Assembly (NCBI RefSeq): GCF_003330845.1
Contig: NZ_CP026121.1
Coordinates: forward strand, 310,001-374,000
Direction of reading: 5' to 3'
Origin: Streptomyces sp. Go-475
GTDB taxonomy: Bacteria > Actinomycetota > Actinomycetes > Streptomycetales > Streptomycetaceae
DNA: 64,000 nt
The notes below the pieces were generated by a model. That model searched no databases and had not been told where the DNA came from. It saw only the letters and a list, made by a program, of their open reading frames with translations. Below are positions 42,210 to 50,760 of the stretch, one piece after another; position 1 is the first letter of the stretch; the number at the start of each line of letters is the position of its first letter. The translations under genes and the position numbers were made by a program.

Positions 42210-45113
42210 ATGGCCAGGACGTTCGGCCGATTCTCGGTCTCTCGATCCGATCGGTTCGACGGTCGGGACGCGCGTTCCGCGCGTGCCGCGCGACCGGCCG
42301 GTGGGCACGAGGCGCGGCGGGAGTCCGGTGGCCGTTCGCCGGGGCCGCGCCCGGCCTCCCTGCCGAGGGTGCGCAGCGTCGCGGGCCAGGTGTTCCTGCT
42401 GCAGTTGGGGATCATGGTGCTGTTCGCCGCGGCCGCGGGCGTGGCCCTGGTGCTGCAGGCGCGCAGCGCGAGCACGCAGGAGGCCCGGCAGCTGACGTTC
42501 GGGGTCGCCCAGACCTTCGCGCACGCCCCGGGGACGCTGGAGGCCATGAAGGGCGACGACCCGAGTGCGGTGATGCAGCCCCGTGCGGAGGAGGCCCGCA
42601 AGGAGTCGGGGGTCGACTACGTCGTCGCGTTCGATCCGAACGGCTTCCGCTGGACCCACCCCGACCCCGGGCTGATCGGCAAGCACGTCTTCGCCCTGCG
42701 CGAGGGCGCGGCGGCGGACCGTCCTTTCACCCAGACCTTCGAGGGCAGCCTGGGCCTCTCCGTGGACTCCACGGTCCCCGTCCACGACACCGACGGGACA
42801 ACCCTGGTGGGCTTCGTGTCGGTCGGCATCACCGTCGACAGCGTGAACGACGTGGTGTGGGGCCGGCTGCCGCATCTGCTCGGCTTCGCCGGCGGCGCGC
42901 TGGCGGTCTCGGCGGGTGGGACGGCGCTGGTCTCCCGGCGGTTGCGGCGCCAGACCCATGGCCTCGACCCGTCCGAGATGACCCGCATGTACGAGCATCA
43001 CGACGCGGTGCTGCACGCGGTGCGGGAAGGGGTGCTGATCATCTCGGGTGACGGACGGCTCCTGCTGGCCAACGACGAGGCCCGGCGGTTGCTGGGGCTG
43101 CCCGCGGATGCCGAGGAGCGGCGTGTCACCGATCTGGGCCTGGCCGCGGGCACCGTCCGGCTGCTGCTCTCGAACCGGGTGGCCACCGACGAGGTGCACC
43201 TGGCCGGCGACCGGCTGCTGGCGGTCAACATGCGGCCGGTCGACCCCGAGGACCGGCCCGCGGGCAGCGTGGTCACGCTGCGTGACACGACAGAGCTGCG
43301 GGCTCTGGCGGGCCGGGCGGAGGTGGCCCGGGAGCGGCTGTGGCTGCTGTACGAGGCGGGGGTGCGGATCGGTACCACGCTGGATGTGGCGCGTACCGCT
43401 CAGGAACTGGCCGAGGTGGCGGTCCCCCGGTTCGCCGACGCCGCCACCGTCGATCTGCTGGATCCGGTCCTGCGGGGTGAGGAGCCTGACGGTCCCGGCC
43501 CCGAGATGCGCCGCGTGGCCGTTCACGGGGTGCAGAGTCCCGACGGGGTCCAGAAGGGTAGCGGCCTCAAAAGCGCCAATGGTGTCGAGAGCGCCCCGTC
43601 CCCCTGGCCCGTGGGAGAGCTGGTCCGCTTCGTTCCGGCCGCGCCCGCGCCGGCCGGCGTCGAGCGGGGCCGCGCCGTGCTGCAGGCCGGTCCGGCCGCC
43701 TCCGACGGCCGGCCGGCCGCTCAAGGACCCGGACCCGGCCCCGGGCATCGGGCGCCGGACCACGGCTTCCAGTCCCTGATCACCGTGCCGCTCCAGGCCC
43801 GGGGCATGGTGCTGGGCATGGCCGGCTTCTGGCGCTCGCAGAGCGCTCCCTTCGAGGAGGAGGACCTGGCCTTCGCCGAGGAACTGGCCGCGCGGGCCGC
43901 CGTGGCGATCGACAACGCCCGCCGCTACACCCGCGAGCACGCCCTGGCCGAGACGCTCCAGCGCAGCCTGCTGCCCCGCTCCCTGCCCGACCAGTCGGCC
44001 GTGGACGTCGCGCACCGCTATCTGCCCGCTCTGGACGGAGTCGGCGGCGACTGGTTCGACGTCATCCCGCTGCCCGGGGCCCGGGTCGCTCTGGTGGTGG
44101 GGGACGTGGTCGGCCACGGTTTCCACGCGGCGGCCACCATGGGACAGCTGCGGACGGCGGTGCACAACTTCTCCGCCCTGGACCTGCCCCCGGACGAGCT
44201 CCTGGGGCGCCTGGACGAACTGGTCACGCGGATCGACAGCGAGGAGAGCGCGGACGGGGACACCGAGGGCGTCACGGGCGCCACCTGTCTCTACGCGGTC
44301 TACGACCCGGCCTCCGGGGCGTGCTCACTGGCCCGGTCCGGGCATCCGGAGCCGGCCCTGGTGCACCCCGACGGCACCGTGGAGTACCTGCCCGTACCGG
44401 GCTCGCCGCCCCTGGGCCTGGGCGGCGGGGAGCCCTTCGAGACGGCCGAGCTCACGCTGCCCGAGGGGTCTCGGCTGGTCCTGTACACCGACGGCCTGGT
44501 CGAGGACCGGGAACAGGGCATCGACGCGGGTCTGGAGGCGCTGCGGGCTGTCCTGGCGAGACCGGCCCGGACGGCGGAGGAGACCTGCCAGGACGTCATC
44601 GACGCGCTGCTCCCGGCCCGCCAGGGCGACGACGTGGCCCTGCTCGTCGCCCGCACGCGGAGGCTCGACCCCTCCCAGGTCGCCGTATGGGACGTGCCGG
44701 GCGATCCGGCGGCCGTCGCCGGGATCCGGGCGGACGTCACCCGCCGGCTGGAGGCCTGGGGGCTGGAAGAGCTCTGTTTCACCACCGAGCTGGTGATCAG
44801 CGAGTTGGTCACGAACGCCATCCGCTACGGCACCGAGCCGATACGGCTTCGGGTGCTGCACGACCGCAACAGCCTGATCTGCGAGGTCGCCGACGGCAGC
44901 AGCACCTCGCCGCACCTGCGTCGGGCGGCGACCACCGACGAAGGCGGGCGAGGGCTGTTCCTGGTCGCGCGGTTCGCCCGGCGGTGGGGCACGCGCTACC
45001 TGGCCCGCGGCAAGGTCATCTGGACCGAACAGTCCGTCCGCGGCCCGGCGGCCGACGCCGAGGGAGCCTCGGCCGACGACCTGCTGGACCAGTGGGACGA
45101 CGCGGCCTGGTGA
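42210..45113 (+). CDS. Sensor with PAS, GAF, SpoIIE phosphatase and HATPase domains
   Basis: A 967-residue membrane regulator. A basic, disordered N-terminus is followed by TM1 (about 60-82), an extracytoplasmic DcuS/CitA-like cache domain (85-220, with DYVVAFDPNGFRWTHPDPGLIGK split over residues 130-155), TM2 (228-250), a PAS domain (from about 262, HDAVLHAVREGVLIISGDGRLLLAN-type start), a GAF domain (385-570), a PP2C/SpoIIE phosphatase (600-790, GVGGDWFDVIPLPGARVALV, then SLARSGHPEPALV) and a HATPase domain (830-950, ELVTNAIRYG, then DEGGRGLFLV). Such proteins control sigma factors through anti-anti-sigma phosphorylation. It begins 42 bp after the PotD-like lipoprotein gene, so the lipoprotein might hand ligand to the cache domain. 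Confidence 0.83.
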   Translation: MARTFGRFSVSRSDRFDGRDARSARAARPAGGHEARRESGGRSPGPRPASLPRVRSVAGQVFLLQLGIMVLFAAAAGVALVLQARSASTQEARQLTFGVAQTFAHAPGTLEAMKGDDPSAVMQPRAEEARKESGVDYVVAFDPNGFRWTHPDPGLIGKHVFALREGAAADRPFTQTFEGSLGLSVDSTVPVHDTDGTTLVGFVSVGITVDSVNDVVWGRLPHLLGFAGGALAVSAGGTALVSRRLRRQTHGLDPSEMTRMYEHHDAVLHAVREGVLIISGDGRLLLANDEARRLLGLPADAEERRVTDLGLAAGTVRLLLSNRVATDEVHLAGDRLLAVNMRPVDPEDRPAGSVVTLRDTTELRALAGRAEVARERLWLLYEAGVRIGTTLDVARTAQELAEVAVPRFADAATVDLLDPVLRGEEPDGPGPEMRRVAVHGVQSPDGVQKGSGLKSANGVESAPSPWPVGELVRFVPAAPAPAGVERGRAVLQAGPAASDGRPAAQGPGPGPGHRAPDHGFQSLITVPLQARGMVLGMAGFWRSQSAPFEEEDLAFAEELAARAAVAIDNARRYTREHALAETLQRSLLPRSLPDQSAVDVAHRYLPALDGVGGDWFDVIPLPGARVALVVGDVVGHGFHAAATMGQLRTAVHNFSALDLPPDELLGRLDELVTRIDSEESADGDTEGVTGATCLYAVYDPASGACSLARSGHPEPALVHPDGTVEYLPVPGSPPLGLGGGEPFETAELTLPEGSRLVLYTDGLVEDREQGIDAGLEALRAVLARPARTAEETCQDVIDALLPARQGDDVALLVARTRRLDPSQVAVWDVPGDPAAVAGIRADVTRRLEAWGLEELCFTTELVISELVTNAIRYGTEPIRLRVLHDRNSLICEVADGSSTSPHLRRAATTDEGGRGLFLVARFARRWGTRYLARGKVIWTEQSVRGPAADAEGASADDLLDQWDDAAW

Positions 45114-45149
45114 CCGCCTGCGCCGTCCAGCGGCCTGGTGACCGACCGC

Positions 45150-45180
45150 GCCGTCCAGCGACGGTCCGGCGCTGGACGGC
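45150..45180. terminator. Hairpin between convergent genes
   Basis: A perfect 11-bp stem (GCCGTCCAGCG paired with CGCTGGACGGC) with a 9-nt loop lies between the SpoIIE gene and the nucleotide-sugar dehydrogenase gene. A direct copy of the left arm about 30 bases earlier allows an alternative, larger stem. It marks the left border of the biosynthetic cluster. Confidence 0.75.
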
Positions 45181-45205
45181 CCCGCCGTCGCAGGGCGACA
45201 GGACG

Positions 45206-46462
45206 TCAGAGCTGATGGGCGCCGGTGCCCCGCAGCCGGCCCCGGGTGTCGAGCAGCAGGGGGGCGTGGTCGGGCAGTCGTTCCAGGGGGACGGTGTCGT
45301 GGTCCTGCAGCAGGATCGTGAGGGCCGCGTCCGCGGCGGCGGCCAGTGCGTCGGCGGCGCGGTCCACGGGTTCGCCGTCCGGCGCCCAGGCGTCGACGAG
45401 CGGGTCGTGGTAGGCGACTCGGGCGCCGTGCTGCCGCAGGAGCCGGGCGATCGCGGCGGCCGGGGTGACCCGCAGGTCCGCGCAGTTGCGTTTGTAGGTC
45501 ACGCCGATCAGCAGCACCCGGGCATCCCGCAGGGCCCTGCCGTGCTGCCGCAGCAGGTGCTCGGCGCGCCGCACGACGTGTGCCGGCATCCCGGCGTTGA
45601 CCTCCTGCGAGAGTTCGACCAGGCGCAGCGGGGTGCCGGCGGCGCGCGCCCAGTGCGAGAGGTAGACGGGGTCGACCGGAATGCAGTGTCCGCCGACCCC
45701 CGGTCCGGGCCGGAACTCCTGGAAGCCGAAGGGTTTCGTGCGGGCGCAGTCGAGGGCGTCCCACACGTCGACTCCCCACGCCCGGGCGGCGATGGCGAGT
45801 TCGTTGACCAGGGCGATGTTCACGCTCCGGTAGGTGTTCTCGAGGAGTTTCGCCAGTTCGGCCTCCCGTGCGGAGCCCGCCTCCACGACCCGGTCGCACA
45901 GCCGCCGGAAGAAGTCGGCCGCGGCCGTCGTGCACCGGGGGGTGTATCCGCCCACGACGCGCGGGGTGTTGCGCACGCCGAAGGTGCCGTTGCCCGGGTC
46001 GATGCGCTCCGGTGAGAAGGCGAGGGCGAAGTCCGTGCCGGCGCTGAGCCCGGAGGCCCGCTCCACGATCGTCCGGACGACGTCGTCCGTGGTGCCGGGG
46101 AAGGACGTGGACTCCAGGATCACGAGGGTGCCGGGCTTGAGTCGGTCCCCGACACCTGAGGCGGCGCGTCGCACGTGGGAGAGGTCGGGGCCGCCCGTGG
46201 CGTCCAGGGGGGTCGGGACGCAGATCACGGCCACCGAGGCCTCCCCGAGGGGGCTCCCGTCGGCGCAGGCCCGGAAACCGGCGTCCAGCATGGCGGCCAG
46301 GTCGGCGTCGGTGACATCGGGGACGTGCGAGCGGCCCGCGTTCAGGGCCGCGGTGACGGACGGGTTCTCGTCGATCCCCGTGACCCGCAGGCCGGCGCGG
46401 CACGCCTCCCGGGCCAGCGGGAGACCGGTGTAGCCGAGTCCGATGACGGCAACGCTGTTCAT
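45206..46462 (-). CDS. Nucleotide-sugar dehydrogenase, UDP-N-acetyl-hexosamine (WecC/TviB) type
   Basis: A 418-residue enzyme from ATG 46462. NAD motif VAVIGLGYTGLPLAREACRA is at residues 4-23; VPTPLD and ESTSFPGTT follow; the helix KLLENTYRSVNIALVNELA is near residue 210; the catalytic cysteine is in GVGGHCIPVDPVYL near residue 260; and LIGVTYKRNCADLRVTP closes the sugar domain. It would oxidise the C6 alcohol of a UDP- or GDP-sugar to the uronic acid in two NAD-dependent steps. It is the last gene of the long leftward cluster, 71 bp after the second acyl-AMP ligase. Confidence 0.82.
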   Translation of the reverse strand: MNSVAVIGLGYTGLPLAREACRAGLRVTGIDENPSVTAALNAGRSHVPDVTDADLAAMLDAGFRACADGSPLGEASVAVICVPTPLDATGGPDLSHVRRAASGVGDRLKPGTLVILESTSFPGTTDDVVRTIVERASGLSAGTDFALAFSPERIDPGNGTFGVRNTPRVVGGYTPRCTTAAADFFRRLCDRVVEAGSAREAELAKLLENTYRSVNIALVNELAIAARAWGVDVWDALDCARTKPFGFQEFRPGPGVGGHCIPVDPVYLSHWARAAGTPLRLVELSQEVNAGMPAHVVRRAEHLLRQHGRALRDARVLLIGVTYKRNCADLRVTPAAAIARLLRQHGARVAYHDPLVDAWAPDGEPVDRAADALAAAADAALTILLQDHDTVPLERLPDHAPLLLDTRGRLRGTGAHQL

Positions 46463-46533
46463 GTCGCTCCCTGGAGGCAGGGTGTCGGTGCGGAGGGACA
46501 CGTCATGGGGCGGGCCCTTCGGGTGGTGGACGG

Positions 46534-48156
46534 TCAGCGCGGGCCGGAGGTCTCACGGGCGGCCAGGAGCGCCAGGGTCCTGCGGCAGATCTTTCCGCTG
46601 GGGCCGAGCGGCATCTCCCTGACGTGCAGGAGGAGTTCGGGGAGCTTGCGGCGTTCGAGGCCGCGCTGGGACTCCAGGAACCGCGTGAGTTCCCGCAGGT
46701 CCGGTGGGCGGGCGCCCGGCGTCTCGCGGACGCATGCGCACAGGCGCTCCCCCAGTTCCGGGTCGGGCACGCCGACGCAGGCCACCTCGGCCACGGCCGT
46801 GTGGGCGCCGATCTCGCGTTCCACCTCGGCCGGGCTGATGTTGTAGCCGCCGCGTACGACGATCTGCTTGATGCGGCCCAGGACGTGGAGCCGGCCGTGT
46901 GCGTCGAGGAGCCCGCGGTCGCCGGTGCGGACCCAGCCGGTGGAGGTGCGGTACCGGGCGTCGAGGCCGGGGTCGGCCACGTAGCACAGCGGTGTCATCG
47001 GGCCTCTGGCGCAGATCTCCCCGGGCTGTCCGGCCGGAGCGGCGGCGCCGGTGTCGTCGATGATGCGGATCCGCGCCACGGCCGGGTCGGGCAGGCCGGT
47101 GCCCGTCTCGGGGCGGAGCCCGGTGGCGGCGGTGTGGCAGTTGACGCCGTCGGATGACCCGTACACGGTGATGACGGGGCGGCCGAACCGTCGGCGGCAG
47201 GCGTCGGCGGTGGCGTCCGGGAGGGCCGCGCCGCTGGAGACGACGGCCCGCAGGCCGGAGAAGTCCTCCCGGTGGGCGGGCGGTTGCTCGGCGATGCGGT
47301 GGAGCATCGTGGGCACGCCGAAGACGTGCGTGGGCCGGTGTTCGACGATCATGCGGAGCGCCGCGGCCGGGTCGAAGGACTCCTGCAGCAGGAGTGTGCC
47401 GCCGAGGGCGGCGAGCGTGACGGAGGTGCCGCAGGAGCCGAAGGAGGACGCCAGCGGGACGAGGACGAGGTTGCGCATCGGGCCGCGCCCGTCGTGCAGG
47501 GCGCGTACGTAGGCGGCCCGGCCGCCGGCCATGGCGTTGTGGGAGTAGGCGGCCATCTTGGGTTCGGCCTCGGAGCCGGAGGAGACGAGGATCCGGGCGG
47601 GTGCCTCGGGGTCGACGGGGCGGGGGACGAAGGGCTGCCGGGCGGGTGCCGCGAGTGACTGCGCGGTTCCCCGGCCTTCCCCGAAGGTGAACACCGTTTC
47701 GAGGTGCGGGAGACGGGCTTGCGGCACCGCGTCGGAGGGCTCGTCGACGATGAGCGCGCGGGCGCGGGCGCGGCCGAGCAGGCTCACCGGGCCCCGGCTG
47801 CCGTGCCCCGGTGGATAGGGCAGTGCGACCGCGCCGACGGCGGCGACCGCGAGTTCCGCGGCCACCGCGTCGCGCCCGTTCGGCATCCGTACGGCGATGA
47901 TGTCCCGTTCGCCCAGGCCGTGTTCGGTGAGCCGGGCGGCGATGTGCCGTACCCGGGTGTCGAGCGTGGCGTAGTCCAGCGCGCCCGCCGGGTCGATGAC
48001 CGCCGTCCGGCCGGGGTGACGCCGTACGTGTGCGGAGAAGAGCGTGTAGAGGTCGCGGTCGGGGCAGTGGCCCTGGGTGACCCAGGCGCGCCGTAGCCGG
48101 GCCGGCACCAGGTCGCGGATCTCGATGCCGGCGTTCGATGTCCATCGGGCCCTCAT
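46534..48156 (-). CDS. Acyl-AMP/CoA ligase (ANL superfamily) with altered P-loop
   Basis: A 540-residue ligase from ATG 48156, overlapping the CoA transferase stop as ATGA. The usual TSGTTGxPK loop is replaced by SSGSEAEPKMAAYSH near residue 185, as in cyclohexanecarboxylate- or AliA-type ligases. The adenylate region is VYGSSDGVNCH near residue 340, the hinge RTGDRGLLDAHGRLHVLGR is near residue 420, and the catalytic lysine is in GPSGKICRRTL. It would activate a carboxylic acid, possibly cyclic. It follows a CoA transferase gene in the cluster, so one of the two may load and the other exchange CoA. Confidence 0.82.
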   Translation of the reverse strand: MRARWTSNAGIEIRDLVPARLRRAWVTQGHCPDRDLYTLFSAHVRRHPGRTAVIDPAGALDYATLDTRVRHIAARLTEHGLGERDIIAVRMPNGRDAVAAELAVAAVGAVALPYPPGHGSRGPVSLLGRARARALIVDEPSDAVPQARLPHLETVFTFGEGRGTAQSLAAPARQPFVPRPVDPEAPARILVSSGSEAEPKMAAYSHNAMAGGRAAYVRALHDGRGPMRNLVLVPLASSFGSCGTSVTLAALGGTLLLQESFDPAAALRMIVEHRPTHVFGVPTMLHRIAEQPPAHREDFSGLRAVVSSGAALPDATADACRRRFGRPVITVYGSSDGVNCHTAATGLRPETGTGLPDPAVARIRIIDDTGAAAPAGQPGEICARGPMTPLCYVADPGLDARYRTSTGWVRTGDRGLLDAHGRLHVLGRIKQIVVRGGYNISPAEVEREIGAHTAVAEVACVGVPDPELGERLCACVRETPGARPPDLRELTRFLESQRGLERRKLPELLLHVREMPLGPSGKICRRTLALLAARETSGPR

Positions 48157-49892
48157 GAGAACTCCCAGGGTGCGAGGGGGGCGGCGTACTCCCCGACGGC
48201 CAGCGCCGGTGCGAACGCCGGGTCGCGGGCCAGGTCGGCGAGGCTGGTGCACACCGGTGTGGCGGGCACGCCCGCTGCCGCCAGCCTGGGCAGCCAGACC
48301 GCGGTGGGCAGCGTCCGGGCCCGGGAGGCGATCGCCTCCGCGTCCGCCCCGGAGCCGAGGCCGAGCGCCCGGGCGAGGCGGTGCGGCCGCTCGTGGGCCC
48401 GCGGCCCTGGCCAGAGGTAACCGTCACTGGTCGGCAGCGGGCGGGCCGTCGCTCCGCGCCGCCGCCCGCGGGGAACGAGGGCGGCGGCGGAGTAGAGGGA
48501 GGAGTCCACCCGGCAGCCCCGCCCGGTGCGGAGCCGGGCCACCAGCGCCGCCAGCACGCCCTGCGCGCAGACCAGCCCGCCGAGGACGTCGGTGAGCGTC
48601 ATCAAGGAGGGGGCGGGTGGCTCGTCAGCGGGCCGGACGGCGGCGGCGAGGCCGCTGTGCGCCTGGACCAGGTAGTCGGTCCCCACCGGTGGTGCCGGCC
48701 CCAGGGCGTCGCCCCAGCCGGACGCCCACGCGTACACCAGCCCGGGGCGGGCGGCACGCAGGTCCTCGGCGTCCAGCCCGAGCCGGGCCGCCTTGCCCGG
48801 GGCCCAGTTGTGCAGGAAGACGTCGGCCTCGGACACGAGTGCGCGGACCGCCCGCCTGCCCGCCGGTGTGGTGAAGTCGGCCTCTTGGACGGTCTTTCCG
48901 GCGTTGAGGGCGCTGAAGCGGGCCGAGCAGGTGCCCGCGAGGGGAGGGATGCCGCGCATCGGGTCACCGCCCGGCGGTTCGATCCGTACGACGTCGGCGC
49001 CCAGGAGTCGCAGGACGTGACCGGCCATGGGCCCCTGGACGCGGCGCGCCGACTCGACGACCCGGAGGCCCGCGAGCGGTCCCCCGGCCGTGCGGTGCGC
49101 GTCTGCGGCGCCGGTCCGGCCGCTGGTGGGGGCGCCCGGTGCGGGGAACGGCGTGAGCGTCCACGGTGGGGTCGCCGTCGGCGGGAGGGGATCGTCCCGT
49201 ACGGGCAGGACGGCGGCTCCCGACCGGTCCGCCGCCGCGCGGACGGCCGCGAAGGAGGCGCGGCGCGCGGTGGCGGCCAGGCCGGGGGGCAGCGGGCAGG
49301 TGGCGGTGGCGAACCGCTGCTGGAACGACCGCCAGCCGCGGCCGGTGTCGCCCCGGTCCGCGCCGAGCGTCTGCCAGAAGCCCAGCCACCGCTCGGCGTC
49401 GAGGGCTTCGAGTTCGAAGCGCACGGCGTCGGCGGAGACGAACGGGCACCCCCCGGGCAGGAGGACCTCCTCCGGACGCCCGTCCTGCGGGTCGTCGCCG
49501 TCGGCGGTCGCGGCCGCGAGGTACTGGGTGAGGGCCAGCAGCGCGGCCTGGGTCACCGAGGTCCGCACCTGACTGAGGCCGGCGCCCGCGGCCCGCGCGA
49601 GGAGGACCGCGCAGGCTCCCTGGGCGGCGAGGACGCCCGCGACCGTGGAGGCGTAGTCGACGGCGAGCGGGGTGGGGTGCCCGGCCGCCCGGCCGTGGAC
49701 GTGCATGATGCCGCAGGCCGCCTGGACGGCGTGCTCGTCGGCCAGGGGGAGGGGCAGCGGGCCCTGCCAGTCGATGTGCCGGCCGACGGTGGCGGTGGCG
49801 GGGTCGTCCACCAGGTCGAGCAGGTGTGCGGCGACCCGGGCGGCCACCGGCGTGGTGGCCGGGGCCTCGGCGTGCGGCGCGCGGAGCGTCAT
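48153..49892 (-). CDS. Double-length family III CoA transferase (CaiB/BaiF)
   Basis: A 579-residue protein from ATG 49892, coupled by ATGA overlaps to the genes on both sides. The C-terminal part (about 290-579) is a family III CoA transferase: GPLAGLRVVESARRVQGPMA, LGADVVRIEPPGGDPMRG, NAGKTVQEADF and GTDYLVQAHSGL, which holds the aspartate expected to carry CoA. The N-terminal 280 residues look like a diverged first copy of the fold (LAVDYASTVAGVLAAQGACA), with no obvious active site. Ordinary members are about 400 residues and dimerise as interlocked rings. This arrangement may be a pseudo-dimer. It would move CoA onto a pathway acid. Confidence 0.75.
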   Translation of the reverse strand: MTLRAPHAEAPATTPVAARVAAHLLDLVDDPATATVGRHIDWQGPLPLPLADEHAVQAACGIMHVHGRAAGHPTPLAVDYASTVAGVLAAQGACAVLLARAAGAGLSQVRTSVTQAALLALTQYLAAATADGDDPQDGRPEEVLLPGGCPFVSADAVRFELEALDAERWLGFWQTLGADRGDTGRGWRSFQQRFATATCPLPPGLAATARRASFAAVRAAADRSGAAVLPVRDDPLPPTATPPWTLTPFPAPGAPTSGRTGAADAHRTAGGPLAGLRVVESARRVQGPMAGHVLRLLGADVVRIEPPGGDPMRGIPPLAGTCSARFSALNAGKTVQEADFTTPAGRRAVRALVSEADVFLHNWAPGKAARLGLDAEDLRAARPGLVYAWASGWGDALGPAPPVGTDYLVQAHSGLAAAVRPADEPPAPSLMTLTDVLGGLVCAQGVLAALVARLRTGRGCRVDSSLYSAAALVPRGRRRGATARPLPTSDGYLWPGPRAHERPHRLARALGLGSGADAEAIASRARTLPTAVWLPRLAAAGVPATPVCTSLADLARDPAFAPALAVGEYAAPLAPWEFS

Positions 49893-50716
49893 CGGGTGCC
49901 GTCCCGCTCGCCGGGCCGGGGCCGCCGGCCGTGGACCGAGTAGATGACACTGGACGCGGCGCAGAACGACGGGTCCCGCATCAGCGCCCGGACGTCCGCG
50001 AGTTGCGTCTCGGTCATGCCGGCGGCGAGGAGTCCGTCGCGCAGGTGGTAGGTGTGGTTGAGCTGCATCCGCAGGCCCGGTGACCCCGGGATGCGCAGTT
50101 CGATGCGGGGCCGGGGGTCGATGTCGACGAGTCCCGCGGCCCGCATGGCGGCGGGCGCCTTCCGGGCCCAGTGGGGGTCTCCCCCGCCGGCCCGCATGAC
50201 GGCGCACTTGGCGTCGAGGAAGGCCGTGTAGAGCCGCGCGGACTCCTCGTCGGGGGTGAGCAGGGGCGGTTCGTAGGAGGCGTCGAACTCCTCGATGTGC
50301 AGCCGTCCTCCGGGTTTGAGGGCGTGGACGAGCTTGTCGAGGACGGCGAGCCGTTCGGGCAGGTGCTGGAGGACGAGGCGGGCGACGACCAGGTCGAACT
50401 CCGCCTCGGGGAGCGGATCGGTCACCACGTCGTGCGCGACGACGGTCAGGCACGGGCCGTCCTGGACGAGGTGTGGCCTGAGGTCGGTCGCCGTGACCTC
50501 ACCGGTGGGTGCGACGCGTTCGGCGAGCCATCTCGCCACCGTTCCGCTCCCGCAGCCGATGTCCAGGCACCGCCAGCCGGTCGTGACGCCGGTCTCGGCG
50601 AGCCGGGCGAAGGTCATCGTGTCGTAGGCGTCGGTGAGACAGCGGTGCAGTGCGTCGTTGTGCTCGCTGTCGTTGTCGAAGACGTATCCCGGGGCCCGGC
50701 CCAGGCTCTCGCGCAT
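49889..50716 (-). CDS. SAM-dependent methyltransferase, class I
   Basis: A 275-residue protein from ATG 50716 (GGGGGAGA upstream). Motif I is CLDIGCGSGTVARWLAERV near residues 48-66, post I is VTATDLRPHLV, motif II/III region is FDLVVARLVLQHLPER near residue 118, then LVHALKPGGRLHIEEFD. The pattern resembles UbiE/menaquinone and polyketide C- or O-methyltransferases. Its ATGA link to the CoA transferase and place beside UbiA-type genes suggest it methylates the aromatic or acyl part of the product. The acceptor is unknown. Confidence 0.83.
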   Translation of the reverse strand: MRESLGRAPGYVFDNDSEHNDALHRCLTDAYDTMTFARLAETGVTTGWRCLDIGCGSGTVARWLAERVAPTGEVTATDLRPHLVQDGPCLTVVAHDVVTDPLPEAEFDLVVARLVLQHLPERLAVLDKLVHALKPGGRLHIEEFDASYEPPLLTPDEESARLYTAFLDAKCAVMRAGGGDPHWARKAPAAMRAAGLVDIDPRPRIELRIPGSPGLRMQLNHTYHLRDGLLAAGMTETQLADVRALMRDPSFCAASSVIYSVHGRRPRPGERDGTR

Positions 50717-50760
50717 GTGTCTCCCCCTGTGCCGTGCCGTCCCAGGCACTTGTCGTGTCG

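Noticed and set aside
40953..44165. A 1070-codon minus-strand frame opposite the PotD-like and SpoIIE genes
   Set aside because: It is antisense to two well-supported genes, low in complexity and without motifs.
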